Positions 1 to 9,235 are shown, counted from the stretch's first letter. The stretch is 36,252 nt of DNA from Mollicutes bacterium (GCA_003558105.1 PWMS01000057.1:1-36252); one strand, 5' to 3'. Translations and numbers: made by a program. Notes: generated by a model not told the origin, from the sequence alone.

Positions 1-2
1 AC

Positions 3-3000
3 ACGATTTTTTATTTTACTATCTTTAATATCATCTATCGATTCATCGCATTCTTGGTTAGAATCATTTTCTTCAGAACTAAAAAAGAAGATAAGTTCAA
101 ACCAAAACGTCGTGGTCTTGGTGCTGGTATGGGCGCTCTCTCCGGTGTTATGAGTGTCTTTGTATTCCTCATCCTTTTTGGTGGAATGATGGATATTGTC
201 TCTAGTTTAATGGTGTTGGTCGATACCGAGGAAGACACGCAAACCTTGTCTTACCCTGCGGAGACAAGACCATTGGATAATGGTAATAATCTAGATCCCG
301 AAATGCAAGCTCAAATGGACGATATGCGTCAAATTGTAGAGGCTTATGAAAGTAATATCGTGGTTCGTGCGGTGTATATGATTAGCTTAGAGGAAGAAGA
401 CACAGGCCGCCATGTCCCTGTAGTCTTACGCTTATTTGATACCGTCTTTTCGATTGATTATAACGAAAAAAAAATCCCGTTGCGTAATGAAATTGCGATT
501 ATCAGCGAAGTTGCAGCGATTTTCACAGAATCTGATTATGCTGGTAGTGGCGATTTGGCCGATGTTACGAGCGCAGAAATCATCGATGCCTTCAATCTCT
601 TATCCAACAGTCAATTGGTCACCAGTCTGACCCCGCTTGCGATTGAAATGGCTGCCGATTACAGCGATGTCGAATTAGATCTAGATACCGACGAACTTTA
701 CGCGATTGACTGGCAATTAGAAATTGCACAACTCGGTGCGATTGTCGCGACAGGTTTTGATATTTTACAAACCGCTAATTACTTTAGCGATGATGAAACC
801 GAATTTGAAACCCACGTATTTGACGGCGATGATTTTAGAATGCTCTTTAATGAAATCAGCGATTCGCGCATGATGAACCTTGTGGCTTATGCGGCGATGC
901 GCCCGCTTTTAGAAAATATGGAAGGCAATATGTCGGCGGTTTTAACCGTCCCAGAAGATTTGGTTTGGGAAGACGAGTTTAAAGCCTTTGGTGAGGTTAT
1001 CGGTACGGTATTGGATACAGGGATTACCGTTGCTGAACTACAAGCAGAGGATAATGTTAATACCTTATTAGACCGTTTTTCACAAATGGATATGACCGTT
1101 ATCATAGAATCAAAATTGATGAGCCAAGCGATGATCAATATCTTTAGTGGCGCGCTTGAGATGGAAGAATTAACCATGGTTTTACCTCAAACCGTGGTTT
1201 GGGAAGATACATTGGATGCGCATGATAATATCACGGAAAAAGGCGAACTCCGCGTGATTTTAGAAGCTTTAAATGCCTTGACTGCCGAGGCCGCCAATAT
1301 CGATATGGATGAATTTAATGAGACCATCCTACTTTCCATCGAAGCGTCTTTAGTTGAAGAATTATTAAAAAGCGAAGTCTTAAGTGCGACACTTGGTTAC
1401 CTTATTTATGAACAATCCATTAGTGTCGAGGAACTGATTGTGCCAAGTAGTGTCTTAGAAGAAATCACGGATAAAGACGACGTTGTTTATGAGGTTGTTG
1501 TTGGCGATGAAATCCTTAGTATGGTCAAGACGATTCAGCTTTTAAACTTGGGTGATTTAGAAAACTTTGGAACCCAGATCTTAGCCGATGTTGAGGATGA
1601 CGATATTGAAGATTTATTCCAATCAAAAATCATTCATGCAACACTATCGAAAGTCATCATTGATATGGGCGAAGAAGAAGATCCTTTCATTACCGTTCCA
1701 CATACGAACGCTTTAGGTGATGAAGATATTCGTTATATCGATGAAGAGGATACTTTAGAATATATTACGATTTCAGAACTATCTAGCATTGTTCGTGGTT
1801 TGATTGCCTTAGGCATCACCGAAGATGTAAGTGTCATTCAAAACATCAACCTTGAACTTATCAACGATAATATCGAAGTCTTATTGGATTCTGCGGTTTT
1901 ACACCTAACCATCTCAAAACAAGTCATCGATATGGATGGCGATATGATTGTCGTGCCGTATTATGAAGAAGACGACAGTCCCGTTAGAGTGATGCAAGTT
2001 AGTGGCGAACACAGCAATGAATATATTGTAAGAGATGAATTAATTACGCTACTTAACGCTTTAGAAATTTTAGGGGTACTCGATGTCGAAGGCTTTGATG
2101 GCAACTTTGATTTAAGTGTTTTAGAAGACGATAACAAACGTGCTGATGTGATTGCCTCTAATATCTTACAAGCGACCATATCAGATACCCTCTTCGAGAT
2201 GGCAACGACCGATGGTATTTTAGATATTCCCGAATATAATGAACAAAGCGATGCAGTCATCATCATCGTCGGCAGCGATGAAACCGTAACGTCTTATATT
2301 TCCGAAGATGAGTTAAACCACTTTATCTTAGCCTTGATTATGTTAGGTTTAACCGATAACGTCGATAACTTTGATGGTGGTATCAATATGGAAGCATTAA
2401 GCGATGAAGGTAATAAGGATATTTTATTAAACAGCGCCATTATGCATATGACCGTGACTGAACAACTTCTAGACTTAGGCAACGATGTATTGATTATGCC
2501 CGATGATGTAATCATCACGATCAACAACGATACTTATGTTGAAGTCGATGAAATAAAAAGCCTAATCGATGCCTTTGATGTTCTAGGCTTTATGGATGTA
2601 GGCTCTGCGGCTTCAGTTGATCCTTCAATGTTAGACGAAGCCTCCATCGACATTCTTTTAAAGAGTGCTTCAATGCAAGTGACGATTAGTGATTTCATCT
2701 TGAGCAACAACCCACTTGATGAAACCGATCTCCCCTCACTAAACATGCAGCTTGTCGTGCCAAGTGTTCATAAGGAAGACGTCGATATTGATGGTCTTGC
2801 CGTAGACCAAATTGAAATCGAAGAATTAAGAAGTCTTTTAAATGGCCTTGTTGTGATTGGCGTCGATGATTTTAGCGGTGGTATGGATGCTTCTCTTATC
2901 AATGCTTTAGCCGACGATATCGATTTGGTCTTAGAAAGTGATTCATTGTACCTAACCGTCGATAACATGATTAAGGCCAACGCGGCCATATCAGACGACA

Positions 3001-3359
3001 TTCCTGATTTAGCGATTGAAGGGACCTATCTTGGCGTAGCCGATGTCACCTCCAAGCCGGAAATCAAAGACTTTATCAAAGCCGCCGATGTGATTGCTGG
3101 AGATGGTGAGGACTTTACCAATATCGCTTTCACCTTATCAGACATCGCTGCGATGAGTACCGCAGAAAGGGATACCGTTCTTAATTCCATGATTGTGCGT
3201 AACATCTTAACCGATGAGATTGAAGCGGCCATCGAGACGGATACTGGTTTACAACCTGGCGATGCGGGTTATGAAAGTTTCTTTGAAGAAACCGACTATG
3301 AGGAAGATGATTACAGTAACTTTATTAGAAAACAACCCATGATTGATTACTTAGAATAA
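3..3359 (+). CDS. Large membrane-anchored acidic repeat protein (5' partial)
   Basis: Function is not recognised. The reading frame is open to the left edge, so the true start lies outside the window; the TTG at 54 is only an internal codon. About 1118 residues are visible. The N-terminal part has two hydrophobic stretches (about codons 3-22, and about 45-70 after a basic KPKRRGLG segment), suggesting membrane anchoring. The rest is very acidic and built of degenerate units of about 77-92 residues. Each unit has a core resembling (A/L/M)T(I/V)S..I..M, then a short strand ending VP/IP/MP, then a DEL..L..AL..LG helix. Cores begin near 1387, 1638, 1907, 2172, 2449, 2681 and 2951. The protein ends at TAA 3357-3359, 31 bases before a lipoprotein gene that probably shares its transcript. 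An extracellular or envelope role is inferred from the membrane segments, acidity and neighbour. Confidence 0.75.
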   Translation, partial: TIFYFTIFNIIYRFIAFLVRIIFFRTKKEDKFKPKRRGLGAGMGALSGVMSVFVFLILFGGMMDIVSSLMVLVDTEEDTQTLSYPAETRPLDNGNNLDPEMQAQMDDMRQIVEAYESNIVVRAVYMISLEEEDTGRHVPVVLRLFDTVFSIDYNEKKIPLRNEIAIISEVAAIFTESDYAGSGDLADVTSAEIIDAFNLLSNSQLVTSLTPLAIEMAADYSDVELDLDTDELYAIDWQLEIAQLGAIVATGFDILQTANYFSDDETEFETHVFDGDDFRMLFNEISDSRMMNLVAYAAMRPLLENMEGNMSAVLTVPEDLVWEDEFKAFGEVIGTVLDTGITVAELQAEDNVNTLLDRFSQMDMTVIIESKLMSQAMINIFSGALEMEELTMVLPQTVVWEDTLDAHDNITEKGELRVILEALNALTAEAANIDMDEFNETILLSIEASLVEELLKSEVLSATLGYLIYEQSISVEELIVPSSVLEEITDKDDVVYEVVVGDEILSMVKTIQLLNLGDLENFGTQILADVEDDDIEDLFQSKIIHATLSKVIIDMGEEEDPFITVPHTNALGDEDIRYIDEEDTLEYITISELSSIVRGLIALGITEDVSVIQNINLELINDNIEVLLDSAVLHLTISKQVIDMDGDMIVVPYYEEDDSPVRVMQVSGEHSNEYIVRDELITLLNALEILGVLDVEGFDGNFDLSVLEDDNKRADVIASNILQATISDTLFEMATTDGILDIPEYNEQSDAVIIIVGSDETVTSYISEDELNHFILALIMLGLTDNVDNFDGGINMEALSDEGNKDILLNSAIMHMTVTEQLLDLGNDVLIMPDDVIITINNDTYVEVDEIKSLIDAFDVLGFMDVGSAASVDPSMLDEASIDILLKSASMQVTISDFILSNNPLDETDLPSLNMQLVVPSVHKEDVDIDGLAVDQIEIEELRSLLNGLVVIGVDDFSGGMDASLINALADDIDLVLESDSLYLTVDNMIKANAAISDDIPDLAIEGTYLGVADVTSKPEIKDFIKAADVIAGDGEDFTNIAFTLSDIAAMSTAERDTVLNSMIVRNILTDEIEAAIETDTGLQPGDAGYESFFEETDYEEDDYSNFIRKQPMIDYLE

Positions 3360-3390
3360 ATTATAAGCTTTAAATTAGGAGGTATTGGTA

Positions 3391-5127
3391 TTGAAGAAAT
3401 TATTATCATTAACATTATTCTTTATACTGACATTGTTACTTGCAGCTTGTAACAACATCACCGGACCAAACGGTGAAGACCCCGATACTTACACGATTGA
3501 TTTGAGCAGCGCGGTCGTTGAAGCAACCTTTACAATCACGCCACAAAGCCCTGTCGAAGCTGAGACCGAAGTCACCATTGAAGCCCATGCAAGCGGCGAT
3601 CATATCTTTTTACATTGGGTTGATGAGACCGGCAATGTAATTTCAGACGCAAATCCTTACACGTTCACCCCGACGCGTGATGTCGCATGGATGGCAGTTT
3701 TTGATTCATCAGAGGCTGAAACCTTAGCCGCTGATGAGGTAGAAGCCAATTTTGCTGGCAATCTCGCCCATTTAAACACGTTGATGGAAACCATGAATGA
3801 AAGCAATGCCCAGTTGATGCGCCTAAAAATCCTTGTAGAGGAAGATGATTGGCAAAACCCAGGTCAAACGATGATCCAAACCCTTATCATCGAACAACAC
3901 ATGGTTTATGAAGATAACGCCATCACTTCAAAACTAGCCTTTGATTTTGACATTGATGGCGAACAGATGACATTTTCCATGATCTTACGTGAGACAGAAA
4001 ACTTTATGGAAGTATATCTTGATATCGGAATGTTGCTCGATGAGTTAAACGAAGAGGAGGAAGACTTTGATGTCCGTGAAATATTTGACATTCATACCGA
4101 TGTCTTATTCCTTTCGGTGCCTAAAGACGTTTTCGATGATCTAGAAACCTTGCTTTCACACTACTTTGAGACATTATCTGAAGAAATGTCTGAGGATCAA
4201 GATATCAATATTGATGAGCTCTTATTAGAAGATATGTTGACACATTTATCGATCTTTGAAAAATACGTAGGGTTTGACTACTATGAATCTTTAGACGATC
4301 TAGATGTTACCATGAACCGCCTCGATAGCTCCCACATTGAAACCGTTCTTAACTTAAATGGTCCGATGATGGCACAATTTGCGGATGATTTGTTAGAGGA
4401 TATTCATGCGTATCTCACGATCCTTGATATTGAGGATTTAGAGCTACCAACCCTAGAAGATATCCGTAATATGCCAGAATACGATGAAGCCATGAGTGAG
4501 ATGCATGACATTGAAGGCAGTATGGCCTTATCGGTTATCTATGAACCTTACCATGCCAACCAGATGGTGATGCATTTTGACTTATTTGAATTTATCACGC
4601 TAATCGACGATGTTCAAGAAGGTCTTTATGGTATCGATATTGAAATCACAAGAGAAGTTGCAACCGATATCACGATCCCAAGCGAAACTAAAAATATGGC
4701 GCACATCGCCGATGAATTGTTTCAACTGATGATGTTTATGGATGCTTATGATTTAGTCCAAGACATTGAATATGCTTGGGACCCACCAGGTGATGGTACC
4801 TATAATCTCCACGAACTAGAAGCACACTATATCTATGTTAATATGGTTTTCTATGATTATGACTTATCCACCGTGGTCATTGATGGGGATGATATCACCG
4901 TAGATTTTTACTACGCCTACAATCAAGCCCCCATCTTTAAGGCACCTATCGATTCTGATACGCTCCGTTATTATGGCGATATGGACGTCCCAACGCGCAC
5001 TTATTTATTGGAAATTCTAGATTATATGAACCAAGATAACCTCAATATCTATAGCCTGATGTTAGATACTTTAGAAAGTATTTTAGAAGAGATATCTGAA
5101 CTTCCTATGGAAGAACCTATGCCATAA
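3391..5127 (+). CDS. Acidic lipoprotein with an N-terminal beta-repeat domain
   Basis: A predicted secreted lipoprotein of 578 residues. The TTG at 3391 is chosen because AGGAGG at 3377-3382 lies 8 bases upstream. The TTG at 3385 is only 2 bases from that site. The product begins MKKLLSLT, followed by a hydrophobic stretch and the lipobox LAAC. Residues of about 30-95 look like a bacterial InlB/Flg_new-type beta repeat (ATFTITPQSP, then HWVDETG, then WMAVFD). The remainder is strongly acidic, has no recognised catalytic motif and contains alternating helical and beta segments. It follows the giant repeat protein by 31 bases and is closed by a strong terminator, so the two likely form an envelope transcription unit. 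A binding or structural role outside the cell is inferred; the substrate is unknown. Confidence 0.8.
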   Translation: MKKLLSLTLFFILTLLLAACNNITGPNGEDPDTYTIDLSSAVVEATFTITPQSPVEAETEVTIEAHASGDHIFLHWVDETGNVISDANPYTFTPTRDVAWMAVFDSSEAETLAADEVEANFAGNLAHLNTLMETMNESNAQLMRLKILVEEDDWQNPGQTMIQTLIIEQHMVYEDNAITSKLAFDFDIDGEQMTFSMILRETENFMEVYLDIGMLLDELNEEEEDFDVREIFDIHTDVLFLSVPKDVFDDLETLLSHYFETLSEEMSEDQDINIDELLLEDMLTHLSIFEKYVGFDYYESLDDLDVTMNRLDSSHIETVLNLNGPMMAQFADDLLEDIHAYLTILDIEDLELPTLEDIRNMPEYDEAMSEMHDIEGSMALSVIYEPYHANQMVMHFDLFEFITLIDDVQEGLYGIDIEITREVATDITIPSETKNMAHIADELFQLMMFMDAYDLVQDIEYAWDPPGDGTYNLHELEAHYIYVNMVFYDYDLSTVVIDGDDITVDFYYAYNQAPIFKAPIDSDTLRYYGDMDVPTRTYLLEILDYMNQDNLNIYSLMLDTLESILEEISELPMEEPMP

Positions 5128-5133
5128 GGCGAT

Positions 5134-5165
5134 AAAGCGTCCGCTATCATGGCGGACGCTTTTTT
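5134..5165 (+). terminator. Rho-independent terminator after the lipoprotein gene
   Basis: Perfect 11-bp stem, 5134-5144 with 5152-5162, loop 5145-5151, followed by a run of T. It begins 7 bases after the lipoprotein stop codon and separates the envelope pair from thpR. Confidence 0.92.
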
Positions 5166-5190
5166 ATAGCTTACCAAGGAGGGCATCTAT

Positions 5191-5742
5191 ATGCGTTTAT
5201 TTATCGCACTTTATTTTGAAGCCACCGTGGTGGCGAAACTATCGGCCATCCAAGAGGATTTTAAAGCCCACTACCAGGCGCGCTACGTGCCCAAAAACCA
5301 ATTGCATATGACCCTGCATTTTTTTGGCGATGTTGAATCGTCAAAAGCGGCTGTGATTAAAAATATCGTCAAAGAACTTCCCTTTACCAACCAACCGCTT
5401 CATTTTGAAAAACTCGATGCTTTTCAGCGCCCCAATGGTAAGATTCTTTATCTTAAAGTTAACTCAGAAACATTGATAAACGTTGAGAAAATTCTAAGAT
5501 TGGCTTTGAAAAAGCAAGGCTTTTACGTACATCAAAAAACCTTTAAACCACACATCACCTTAGCGAGAAACTTACATATACCTAATGCCGCCTTTAAATC
5601 ACAACAAGCCACATTTACATCCTTTCAAGCTAAACCGCTAAAAATAGCCTTGATCAAATCAACCTTAACCCCTAAAGGCGCCCTGCACACGCCGATTTTT
5701 GAACGCCAAGTGACTGAAAAAACCTCATACGCACCATCATAA
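5191..5742 (+). CDS. thpR: RNA 2',3'-cyclic phosphodiesterase (2'-5' RNA ligase family)
   Basis: A 183-residue member of the 2H phosphoesterase superfamily, the usual length for ThpR/LigT. The two catalytic HxT motifs are present: H39-M-T41 in LHMTLHFFGD and H121-I-T123 in KPHITLAR. The family hydrolyses 2',3'-cyclic phosphate ends of RNA and can ligate tRNA halves in vitro. It starts at ATG 5191 behind an AAGGAGGG site. The gene lies just after a terminator, so it should have its own promoter, although no convincing one is visible in the short spacer. It converges on the downstream minus-strand gene. The family call is secure; the physiological substrate is not known for most members. Confidence 0.9.
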   Translation: MRLFIALYFEATVVAKLSAIQEDFKAHYQARYVPKNQLHMTLHFFGDVESSKAAVIKNIVKELPFTNQPLHFEKLDAFQRPNGKILYLKVNSETLINVEKILRLALKKQGFYVHQKTFKPHITLARNLHIPNAAFKSQQATFTSFQAKPLKIALIKSTLTPKGALHTPIFERQVTEKTSYAPS

Positions 5743-5744
5743 AA

Positions 5745-5775
5745 AAAGCGGCACACTTTAAGTCGCGTCCGCTTT
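5745..5775 (-). terminator. Terminator of the minus-strand hydrolase-fold gene
   Basis: On the minus strand AAAGCGG (5775-5769) pairs with CCGCTTT (5751-5745), and T residues follow. The left arm overlaps the last codons of the 5758-6657 gene. It may also stop transcription from thpR, but the T-tract is on the minus strand. Confidence 0.65.
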
Positions 5776-6657
5776 CTCATTTGAAATAAAATCTTCGATA
5801 TGTTTGATTGTTGTTTCTGTGCAGTCATAAAACATAAAATAGCCCGCATTTTGTAAGATATAACTTTTTGTAGTCTCAGGAAGGTATTTTTTGTTTAAAT
5901 AGGTATTTTGATAAGGCATAATTTGATCTTCCTTACCGTGAATCAATAAAATCGGCATCGTTAAAAACTTCGCTTCATCGCTGCCTTTAACCACCCCGTT
6001 GTCATCAAAAAAGATATTAAACCGTGAGGTCGCAAAATTAAAGTCCGCTAAATTGCGTTGTTTAATAATGATATCGATAAACGGATTCATAGCTTCTTCC
6101 GTAGGTTTTTCTAAATTGAAAAAGAGTTCTGTGACAAGCTTTTTCAATATCCAGCGTTGATTTTTACGCTTGTATTTTTCCATCGGTGCCACGTGTTTTT
6201 GCATGGAGCTTAATTTATGGATGTATCGATTCGATTTAATCAACCCTAAAAAGCGACGCTGGTGAATGGGAAGACCGCTGATTAAACAAGGCGCTAAGGC
6301 TATGATTTTATGGGTGCGTCTAGGATAATCAATCGCCAGTCTAAAAGCGACCATCATCCCCGTCCCGTGTGTGATGAACGTGACTTGTTTGAGTTTATGG
6401 GCTTCTAGGTATAGGCGTACATCATGACTTAAATCAGCGATCGTTTTAATCGGCCGGTGGTAACTAGAATCGCCAAACCCTCTTAAATCCAAAGCATGTA
6501 GATTATAGCGGTCTTTAAGCGCCTTTAAAAGCGGCTCAAAATGTTGGGATGATCCCATATTGCCATGCAAAAAGACCAACGTTTTAGCTTGGTTGTTTTC
6601 ACAGATGAGACTGTGGATAATCTCTTGGTTGGACAATTTCGTTTCATGGTTTTTCAT
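5758..6657 (-). CDS. Alpha/beta-hydrolase fold protein lacking catalytic Ser and His
   Basis: A 299-residue alpha/beta-hydrolase fold protein. The oxyanion loop HGNMGSS (31-37), the LDLRGFGDS segment and the acid-loop motif HGKEDQ with D244 are all typical. The nucleophile elbow, normally GHSxG, reads THGTG, so the serine position is G98. The codon is GGG, read directly on the reverse complement. The catalytic histidine position, usually AGH near the C-terminus, is AGY, giving Y273. Two of the three triad residues are therefore replaced, suggesting a non-hydrolytic role such as binding or signalling, or a very different chemistry. The gene is transcribed divergently from the channel gene, with a good promoter in the shared spacer. 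Fold confidence is high; function is unknown. Confidence 0.85.
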   Translation of the reverse strand: MKNHETKLSNQEIIHSLICENNQAKTLVFLHGNMGSSQHFEPLLKALKDRYNLHALDLRGFGDSSYHRPIKTIADLSHDVRLYLEAHKLKQVTFITHGTGMMVAFRLAIDYPRRTHKIIALAPCLISGLPIHQRRFLGLIKSNRYIHKLSSMQKHVAPMEKYKRKNQRWILKKLVTELFFNLEKPTEEAMNPFIDIIIKQRNLADFNFATSRFNIFFDDNGVVKGSDEAKFLTMPILLIHGKEDQIMPYQNTYLNKKYLPETTKSYILQNAGYFMFYDCTETTIKHIEDFISNEKADAT

Positions 6658-6685
6658 CTTACATTATCCTTTCAAATGTATTATC

Positions 6686-6714
6686 ATTATAGTATGAAAT
6701 GCTTTATCATGCAA
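6686..6714 (-). promoter_or_regulatory. Promoter of the minus-strand hydrolase-fold gene
   Basis: Read on the minus strand: TTGCAT (6714-6709), a 17-base spacer and TATAAT (6691-6686). An AAAGGAT ribosome site follows shortly before the ATG at 6657. No comparably good promoter was found for the divergent channel gene. Confidence 0.7.
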
Positions 6715-6736
6715 TAAACTTAAATGAGGTGAGTTA

Positions 6737-8560
6737 ATGTTTAAGCGATTAAAGAAACAACTTTCGAATATGCGCAACGCGCTTTCGGTCAAAACGTATA
6801 AGACGCCTAGGCTATTTGTGATTATGACCATGGTGATGATCAATTTAATGATCTTAATTATCGCCGCGTTCATTGTCTTAATCATCGATGAGGGCTTTAG
6901 CAATTTCATCGAAGCCTTCGCGCTTGGGAGTGTCACATGGATGTTGGCGCCCAACGCCATTTTAGCCATTGATAATCCCGCGACCTTGTTTTTAGCCGTT
7001 TTGGTGTTAATTGTCGGGCTGGTCTTGTTTTCTGGGACCATCATCGCGCTAACCACCAATACCATACGCGACTATTTTGACAAGAAGAAGGCGGCCAGTG
7101 GCAAAATCTATTTACAAAACCATATCGTTATTTTGAACTGGAACAACAAAGTTCCGGCTTTAATCGCCGATTTGGTTTACGTTAAATCACGAAAAGTATC
7201 GGTTTTAATCCTAGCCGATATTGAAAAAAGTTTTGCGGAAAACCGGATAAAAAATGCTTTGGTAAAAAAATACCAGACCAAAACCAAAAACGTCTCTAAG
7301 ATGAATGTCCTGATCAAGCGGGGTGATCCCTTGAATCAAAACGAACTCTTAGATTCTTCAATCGAAGACGCCGATGCCATCTTAATCATGAACCAAGAGA
7401 CCGAAAAAAAAGGCTATGAAAGCTTTACCAAAAGCGATTTAAACATTGTCAAAATCATTTTGAGTCTCGGCCATTTAAGTATCCGTCCCACAGTACCAAT
7501 CGTCTCAGAAGTTAAAGCACTGGCCACAAAAGAGAAAGTCCATACCTTAAACAAAAATGTAAGCTCGCTTCAAGATAATTTGATCTTACCGATATGTTTT
7601 GACCGTAGACTCGGTCAAATCATGGCGCAAACCATCATTCAAAATCATATGGAAGATATTTACCTTTCTTTATTCTCATTTGCAGGCAGCGAAGTATACG
7701 CGCTAGTTAATACCGATTTTGAAACGGTTTTAAATCACCATACCCATGCGATTCCCATCGAACGTTTTGGGGACTACATCTATTGTTTAGCGCCTAACAA
7801 TCAACTCAAACTTCAAAAATCACCCGAAAATCTTGTGCATATTAAACCGCTTAAAACAAAATCTTTCGATGAGAAAATCCATAAGAATATTCACATTGTC
7901 GGACAAAACAATAAACGTGCCTTTATAGAAAAAACCTTTAAAGCGTATGAAAGACTTTACGATTCATCCTTTAATCTCACGATGGTTAAAGACGATGATA
8001 TCGAATTGCTTGCCGAAAAGATCAATGCGCTTGAAGGCGATGTTACCGTCTTATTGTTAAGCGATGAAACGCAACCATCCGGTGCTTTAGATGCCAATGT
8101 TTTAAACAATCTCCTTTATTTAAAACAACATCTAACTAAAGAAGACGTCTATATCATTGTTGAACTTCTAGACCCGAAAAACGATGCCTTGATTAAAGAT
8201 TTTAATATTGAAAATACCATTATCTCCAATAAAATTATTTCCCTACTCTTAAGTAAATTGGCTTTATTCTCTGAAACCGAAAAATTCTACGACGATCTTT
8301 TAACCATTATGCCCCATGAAAACGGCAAAGACGCCCAAGCATTGATTATCAAAAAAACCACCGAGATTTTAACCGATCAAGGGCCTATAGAATTTAAAAA
8401 TATCAAATCTTTCACCGCTTCGATTTATCAAGCTTTTGATAAAAAAATGATCCCGATTGGCATCATCCGTGATGAGAAAGTTGATATCTTCACAGGGCCG
8501 TTGCACGAGGCGCCTTTCGAGTTAAAATCAGACGATGATATCGTTTTGATAAAAATGTAG
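6737..8560 (+). CDS. CASTOR/POLLUX-like ion channel with NAD-binding regulatory domains
   Basis: A 607-residue membrane protein. The N-terminal part holds a basic cytosolic start, a transmembrane helix (about 27-52), a pore-like segment near SVTWMLAPNA, and a second helix (about 80-110). It then enters a soluble region starting NHIVILNWNNK. That nucleotide-binding-like opening resembles the HILVLGWN motif of the CASTOR/POLLUX/DMI1 family and RCK-type channels. The remaining 480 residues contain two RCK-like halves, the second starting near HIVGQNNKR. Such proteins pass K+ or other cations and are gated by ligand binding to the soluble domains. Start ATG 6737 follows GAGGTGA. Ion selectivity is not deducible. 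It is a single gene, divergent from the hydrolase-fold gene. Confidence 0.75.
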   Translation: MFKRLKKQLSNMRNALSVKTYKTPRLFVIMTMVMINLMILIIAAFIVLIIDEGFSNFIEAFALGSVTWMLAPNAILAIDNPATLFLAVLVLIVGLVLFSGTIIALTTNTIRDYFDKKKAASGKIYLQNHIVILNWNNKVPALIADLVYVKSRKVSVLILADIEKSFAENRIKNALVKKYQTKTKNVSKMNVLIKRGDPLNQNELLDSSIEDADAILIMNQETEKKGYESFTKSDLNIVKIILSLGHLSIRPTVPIVSEVKALATKEKVHTLNKNVSSLQDNLILPICFDRRLGQIMAQTIIQNHMEDIYLSLFSFAGSEVYALVNTDFETVLNHHTHAIPIERFGDYIYCLAPNNQLKLQKSPENLVHIKPLKTKSFDEKIHKNIHIVGQNNKRAFIEKTFKAYERLYDSSFNLTMVKDDDIELLAEKINALEGDVTVLLLSDETQPSGALDANVLNNLLYLKQHLTKEDVYIIVELLDPKNDALIKDFNIENTIISNKIISLLLSKLALFSETEKFYDDLLTIMPHENGKDAQALIIKKTTEILTDQGPIEFKNIKSFTASIYQAFDKKMIPIGIIRDEKVDIFTGPLHEAPFELKSDDDIVLIKM

Positions 8561-8580
8561 GCTTATAATTTACTTTTACC

Positions 8581-8609
8581 TTCAAAAAACCTAAGATATT
8601 TGTTACAAT
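8581..8609 (+). promoter_or_regulatory. Promoter of the guanylate kinase-like gene
   Basis: Weak -35 TTCAAA (8581-8586), 17-base spacer and -10 TACAAT (8604-8609) preceded by TGT, giving an extended -10. It lies about 25 bases upstream of ATG 8634. Confidence 0.5.
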
Positions 8610-8633
8610 TTAAAAGACGAAGAAGGTGAGACT

Positions 8634-9185
8634 ATGTTAGTGATGATCGGTGCAAGCGCCAGTGGAAAAACCGAAATAGCTAAGCGATTAATTGAAAAAT
8701 ACGGTTTTAAAAAAATGATTACCTATACCACAAGAGACAAGCGCCCCGGGGAAATTGACGGCGTTGACTACCATTTTTTAACGACCGAACAATTCAAAGA
8801 ACGTCTGGCCCAAAACTTCTTTTTAGAAACCGTCATCTATAACCATCATTATTACGGCACCGCATTTAAAGACACCGATTCCAACAAAGTCTTAATCGTC
8901 GATCCCCAAGGCGCAAACGTGCTTTATGAAAAAATGAATGGACAAAACCTATATTGTTATATCGAATCATCTGAAAACCTCAGAATAAAGCGTATGGAAA
9001 GCCGCGGTGATCATTTGCGCGATATTCAACGTCGCATTGAAAAAGACCGGAAACGTTTTGATAAACAAAACCTAACCCACATTGATCATGTTATTCAAAA
9101 TCAAGAAGATGCTTCTATCGATGCGTTAGCGGCGCATATTTATCAACTTTACATGACGCATATCATGCAAAAAAAGACCGGATAA
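8634..9185 (+). CDS. gmk: Guanylate kinase-like protein
   Basis: A 183-residue P-loop kinase of the guanylate kinase family, which makes GDP from GMP and ATP. The P-loop is GASASGKT (6-13), and the GMP-binding region TYTTRDKRPGEIDGVDYHF closely follows the family signature TTRxxRxGExxGxDYxF. It is slightly shorter than the usual 200 or so residues. The P-loop differs from the common GPSGxGKS, so a paralogue with another housekeeping Gmk elsewhere is possible. The start follows AAGGTGA at good spacing. A terminator overlaps its stop codon, so it is probably monocistronic. It sits next to upp, another nucleotide gene. Confidence 0.75.
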   Translation: MLVMIGASASGKTEIAKRLIEKYGFKKMITYTTRDKRPGEIDGVDYHFLTTEQFKERLAQNFFLETVIYNHHYYGTAFKDTDSNKVLIVDPQGANVLYEKMNGQNLYCYIESSENLRIKRMESRGDHLRDIQRRIEKDRKRFDKQNLTHIDHVIQNQEDASIDALAAHIYQLYMTHIMQKKTG

Positions 9186-9198
9186 GACCGGTCTTTTT
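9171..9198 (+). terminator. Rho-independent terminator of gmk
   Basis: 11-bp perfect stem, 9171-9181 with 9188-9198, loop 9182-9187, ending in TTTTT. The stem contains the last gmk codons, and the stop codon lies in the loop. Confidence 0.88.
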
Positions 9199-9206
9199 AA
9201 AGGCGG

Positions 9207-9235
9207 TTGTCTTTCTGGACAAATCGCCTTATAAT
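9207..9235 (+). promoter_or_regulatory. Promoter of upp
   Basis: TTGTCT (9207-9212), 17-base spacer, TATAAT (9230-9235). It sits between the gmk terminator and the AGAGGTGA site of upp. Confidence 0.8.

Noticed and set aside
887-3232. A series of minus-strand open frames across the repeat protein
   Set aside because: They are serine-rich mirror readings of the acidic Asp/Glu codons with no ribosome sites or promoters.
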